64,000 nucleotides of DNA from Anaerococcus ihuae. GTDB taxonomy: Bacteria; Bacillota; Clostridia; Tissierellales; Peptoniphilaceae. The DNA lies in contig NZ_CAKMRU010000003.1 of assembly GCF_928368155.1 (NCBI RefSeq), forward strand, positions 1 to 64,000, in the 5' to 3' direction. Both the position numbers and the translations under genes were made by a program. A model generated the notes under the pieces. It worked only from the letters and a program-made list of their open reading frames with translations. It was not told the DNA's origin and searched no databases. This document shows, in pieces, positions 62,676-64,000 of the stretch. Position 1 is the stretch's first letter, and each line of letters starts with the position of its first letter.

Positions 62676-63686
62676 TTAGATTTCCTTTCTTAAATCGTGG
62701 ATTTTTTTGCTTGCCTTTAAAATTTTATCAAAATCATCTGGGACTACACATTGGGCACCGTCTGAAAAAGCCTTGGCAGGATTTTCGTGAACCTCAATCA
62801 TTAGTCCATCAGCCCCAACAGCTGCCGCAGAAAGAGACAAATCTTTTACATATCTTGAAATTCCAGCTGCATGAGATGGGTCAATTATTACAGGAAGGTG
62901 AGTTTTTTCATGCAAAAATGGAATAGCAGTGACATCCAAAGTATTTCTTGTTGCAGTTTCAAAAGTCCTAATTCCCCTTTCACAAAGAATTACCCTTGTA
63001 TTTCCCCTGCTCATTATATATTCAGCTGCCATCAATAATTCTTCATAAGTTGCAGCCAAGCCTCTTTTTAATAAAATAGGCTTATCAGTTTCACCAAGAG
63101 CCTTCAACAAATCAAAATTTTGCATATTTCTTGCCCCAACTTGTAAAATATCTACATTATCAAAATATTTTAATTGGTTTATTTCCATAATTTCTGAAAC
63201 AAGGGCAAGACCAGTTTCCTCTTTTGCTTTTACAAGATAATCAATGGCTTTTTTTCCATAACCTTGGAAAGAATATGGGCTAGTTCTTGGTTTAAAAGCT
63301 CCTCCCCTTAAAATTGTTGCTCCAGATTTTTTTATTTTTTGAGCTATTGATACAATTTGCTCTTCACTTTCAACTGAGCATGGTCCTGCCATAAAAACAA
63401 AAGACCCACCTCCGATTTTTGTTCCATTTTCAAGAGTAATTATTGTATCTTCTGGGTGAAATTTTCTGTTTGCCTTTTTGTATGGTTCTTGGATTCTTAT
63501 TACATCATCAACAATTTTTTTTGATTTCATATCATCTTTTGAAACCTTGGATGTATCTCCCAAAAGTCCCAAAATCGTAGTGTTTGTACCAACTGCCTTA
63601 CTAACTTTAAGACCCATATCTTCAATTTCTTTTATCAAAGCACTTAACTCAGCTTCATTAATATTATTTTTTAATTTAATAATCAT
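62676..63686 (-). CDS. aroF: DAHP synthase (AroA-I beta type)
   Basis: First shikimate step: PEP plus erythrose-4-phosphate to DAHP. 336 residues with an N-terminal ferredoxin-like regulatory domain (MIIKLKNNINEAELSALI; GLLGDTSKV) of about 70 residues, as in Bacillus/Thermotoga enzymes, and a TIM-barrel catalytic domain: FVFMAGPCSVES, FKPRTSPYSFQG, ILLKRGL, CERGIRTFE, IDPSHAAG. GGAGG precedes the ATG. Expression is under the attenuator located immediately upstream, which senses phenylalanine. Confidence 0.94.
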   Translation of the reverse strand: MIIKLKNNINEAELSALIKEIEDMGLKVSKAVGTNTTILGLLGDTSKVSKDDMKSKKIVDDVIRIQEPYKKANRKFHPEDTIITLENGTKIGGGSFVFMAGPCSVESEEQIVSIAQKIKKSGATILRGGAFKPRTSPYSFQGYGKKAIDYLVKAKEETGLALVSEIMEINQLKYFDNVDILQVGARNMQNFDLLKALGETDKPILLKRGLAATYEELLMAAEYIMSRGNTRVILCERGIRTFETATRNTLDVTAIPFLHEKTHLPVIIDPSHAAGISRYVKDLSLSAAAVGADGLMIEVHENPAKAFSDGAQCVVPDDFDKILKASKKIHDLRKEI

Positions 63687-63718
63687 ATTTCCTCCGATAA
63701 GTTTTCATCTTCTAAATT

Positions 63719-63749
63719 AAAAAAGCTTCCTGGCTATTACCAAGAAGCT
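63719..63749 (-). terminator. Attenuator terminator of the aro/phe operon
   Basis: On the minus strand AGCTTCTTGG-taatag-CCAGGAAGCT followed by TTTTTT; 10 pairs with one wobble. It lies 24 bases after the leader-peptide stop and 33 bases before the aroF start. Confidence 0.9.
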
Positions 63750-63841
63750 AAAATTCAAAAAACTTAAATCTTTTAAAAATTTTGCACATGATAAATAGCC
63801 TTACTTTTGTCAAAAGTAAAGTTAAAAAAGTAAAAGCTATT
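63732..63841 (-). promoter_or_regulatory. Alternative hairpins of the phe attenuator
   Basis: Three complementary segments. Segment 1 (63841-63826, AATAGCTTTTACTTTT) covers leader codons 9-14, where the Phe/Tyr codons start. Segment 2 (63808-63794, AAAAGTAAGGCTATT) pairs with segment 1. Segment 3 (63738-63732, AATAGCC) lies in the terminator loop and stem and pairs with the GGCTATT of segment 2. Thus 1:2 leaves the terminator free, and 2:3 prevents it. The arrangement is inferred by eye from base pairing. Confidence 0.78.
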
Positions 63842-63865
63842 TTGTGTAAAATTTAAGTTTTTCAT
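63773..63865 (-). CDS. Phenylalanine-rich leader peptide (pheL-like)
   Basis: A 30-codon ORF starting at an ATG with an AGGAG box 6 bases ahead. It opens MKNLNF and includes NSFYFFNFTFDKS, so that residues 11-18 contain five Phe and one Tyr; in all seven Phe and two Tyr. It precedes the first gene of an aro-phe operon and lies on two mutually complementary stretches and the terminator described separately. Function by analogy to E. coli pheL and trpL: when charged Phe-tRNA is short, the ribosome stalls on these codons. Coding by itself is only modestly certain from length, but the composition and context are very strong. Confidence 0.88.
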   Translation of the reverse strand: MKNLNFTQNSFYFFNFTFDKSKAIYHVQNF

Positions 63866-63893
63866 TATTTTCTCCTGTTTTAAATTTTTTTAT

Positions 63894-63922
63894 ATTATAG
63901 CACAGATAAATTTTTCAGTAAA
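63894..63922 (-). promoter_or_regulatory. Promoter of the leader/aroF operon
   Basis: Extended -10, TGCTATAAT, at 63901-63894, with TTTACT 17 bases upstream (63922-63917). It is immediately after the end of the upstream gene. Confidence 0.7.
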
Positions 63923-63923
63923 G

Positions 63924-64000
63924 TTAATTATTGTGTGAATTCATAATAGCTTCAGTTAGTTTTGGTATAACTTGTTTTTTTCTTGATAAAACTCCTGGAG
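63924..64000 (-). CDS. ppaC: Manganese-dependent (family II) inorganic pyrophosphatase, C-terminal fragment
   Basis: The last 24 codons, open to the window edge, encode PGVLSRKKQVIPKLTEAI and a short tail. SRKKQ with the following VxPxLTEA is the signature of family II pyrophosphatases, where Arg and Lys bind the substrate phosphate. The rest of the gene is outside the window. Pyrophosphate is also used by the PPi-type phosphofructokinase in this window. Confidence 0.75.
   Translation of the reverse strand, partial: PGVLSRKKQVIPKLTEAIMNSHNN

Overview
The window is very AT-rich, has short intergenic gaps, strong AGGAG-type ribosome binding sites, and many bidirectional hairpin-T-run terminators. 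Its genes are typical of a low-GC Gram-positive anaerobe: type III glutamine synthetase, hybrid-cluster protein, a PPi-type phosphofructokinase, BglG/PRD-controlled PTS operons, a T-box leader and an LPXTG-type surface protein. I infer a Gram-positive anaerobic coccus of the Peptoniphilaceae (Anaerococcus-like); the genus is a guess. There is no phage, insertion sequence transposase, rRNA, tRNA or CRISPR array in the window.

Layout. 0-7.3 kb: nitrogen metabolism (glnN, gdhA), a secreted NlpC/P60 hydrolase, an intergenic cluster of palindromic repeats, a DUF1002 secreted protein and the Mrp ATPase. 7.4-10.3 kb: a T-box leader followed by an amino-acid ABC importer (binding protein fused to permease, plus ATPase). 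10.4-13.6 kb: hcp and a two-domain polyphosphate kinase 2 protein. 13.7-17.7 kb: an antiterminator-controlled alpha-glucoside PTS operon (antiterminator, EIICB, GH4 6-phospho-glycosidase) with a visible RAT/terminator leader. 17.8-22.3 kb: a Lac/cellobiose-type PTS operon led by a PRD regulator and ending in a stand-alone RarA-C-terminal-like protein. 22.5-24.9 kb: HAD phosphatase, alanine dehydrogenase and a frameshifted SdpI-family gene. 25.0-31.5 kb: a TRAP-transporter/acid-sugar catabolic operon (OtnK and OtnC homologues, Zn dehydrogenase) with a divergent GntR regulator; its otnC copy is frameshifted. 31.9-38.8 kb: a nucleoside-uptake ABC operon with two tandem uridine-phosphorylase paralogues and its own HutC-type repressor. 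39-45.3 kb: housekeeping genes (transaldolase-like, DHFR, PPi-PFK, acyl-ACP thioesterase, ABC1 kinase, dCMP deaminase). 45.4-48.0 kb: a YtrA-type GntR/ABC transporter operon. 48-50.2 kb: a cell-wall-anchored protein flanked by two identical terminator hairpins and a structured repeat. 50.2-60.4 kb: cardiolipin synthase, pyridoxal kinase, MATE pump, Veg, M18 aminopeptidase, HtpG, a DUF1858 protein and an AGCS alanine symporter. 60.6-63.9 kb: aroF-aroC-pheA, preceded by a previously uncalled phenylalanine-rich leader peptide with a terminator/antiterminator. The right edge cuts the C-terminus of a family II pyrophosphatase.

The most interesting system is the aro/phe leader: a 30-codon ORF rich in Phe codons, overlapping alternative RNA hairpins and an intrinsic terminator, i.e. 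classical ribosome-mediated attenuation in a Gram-positive organism. Next are the non-canonical acid-sugar operon, the covarying palindromic repeats, cre-like boxes with an identical 12-base core in front of two separate catabolic operons, and two one-base frameshifts in poly-T runs lying about 250 bases apart.
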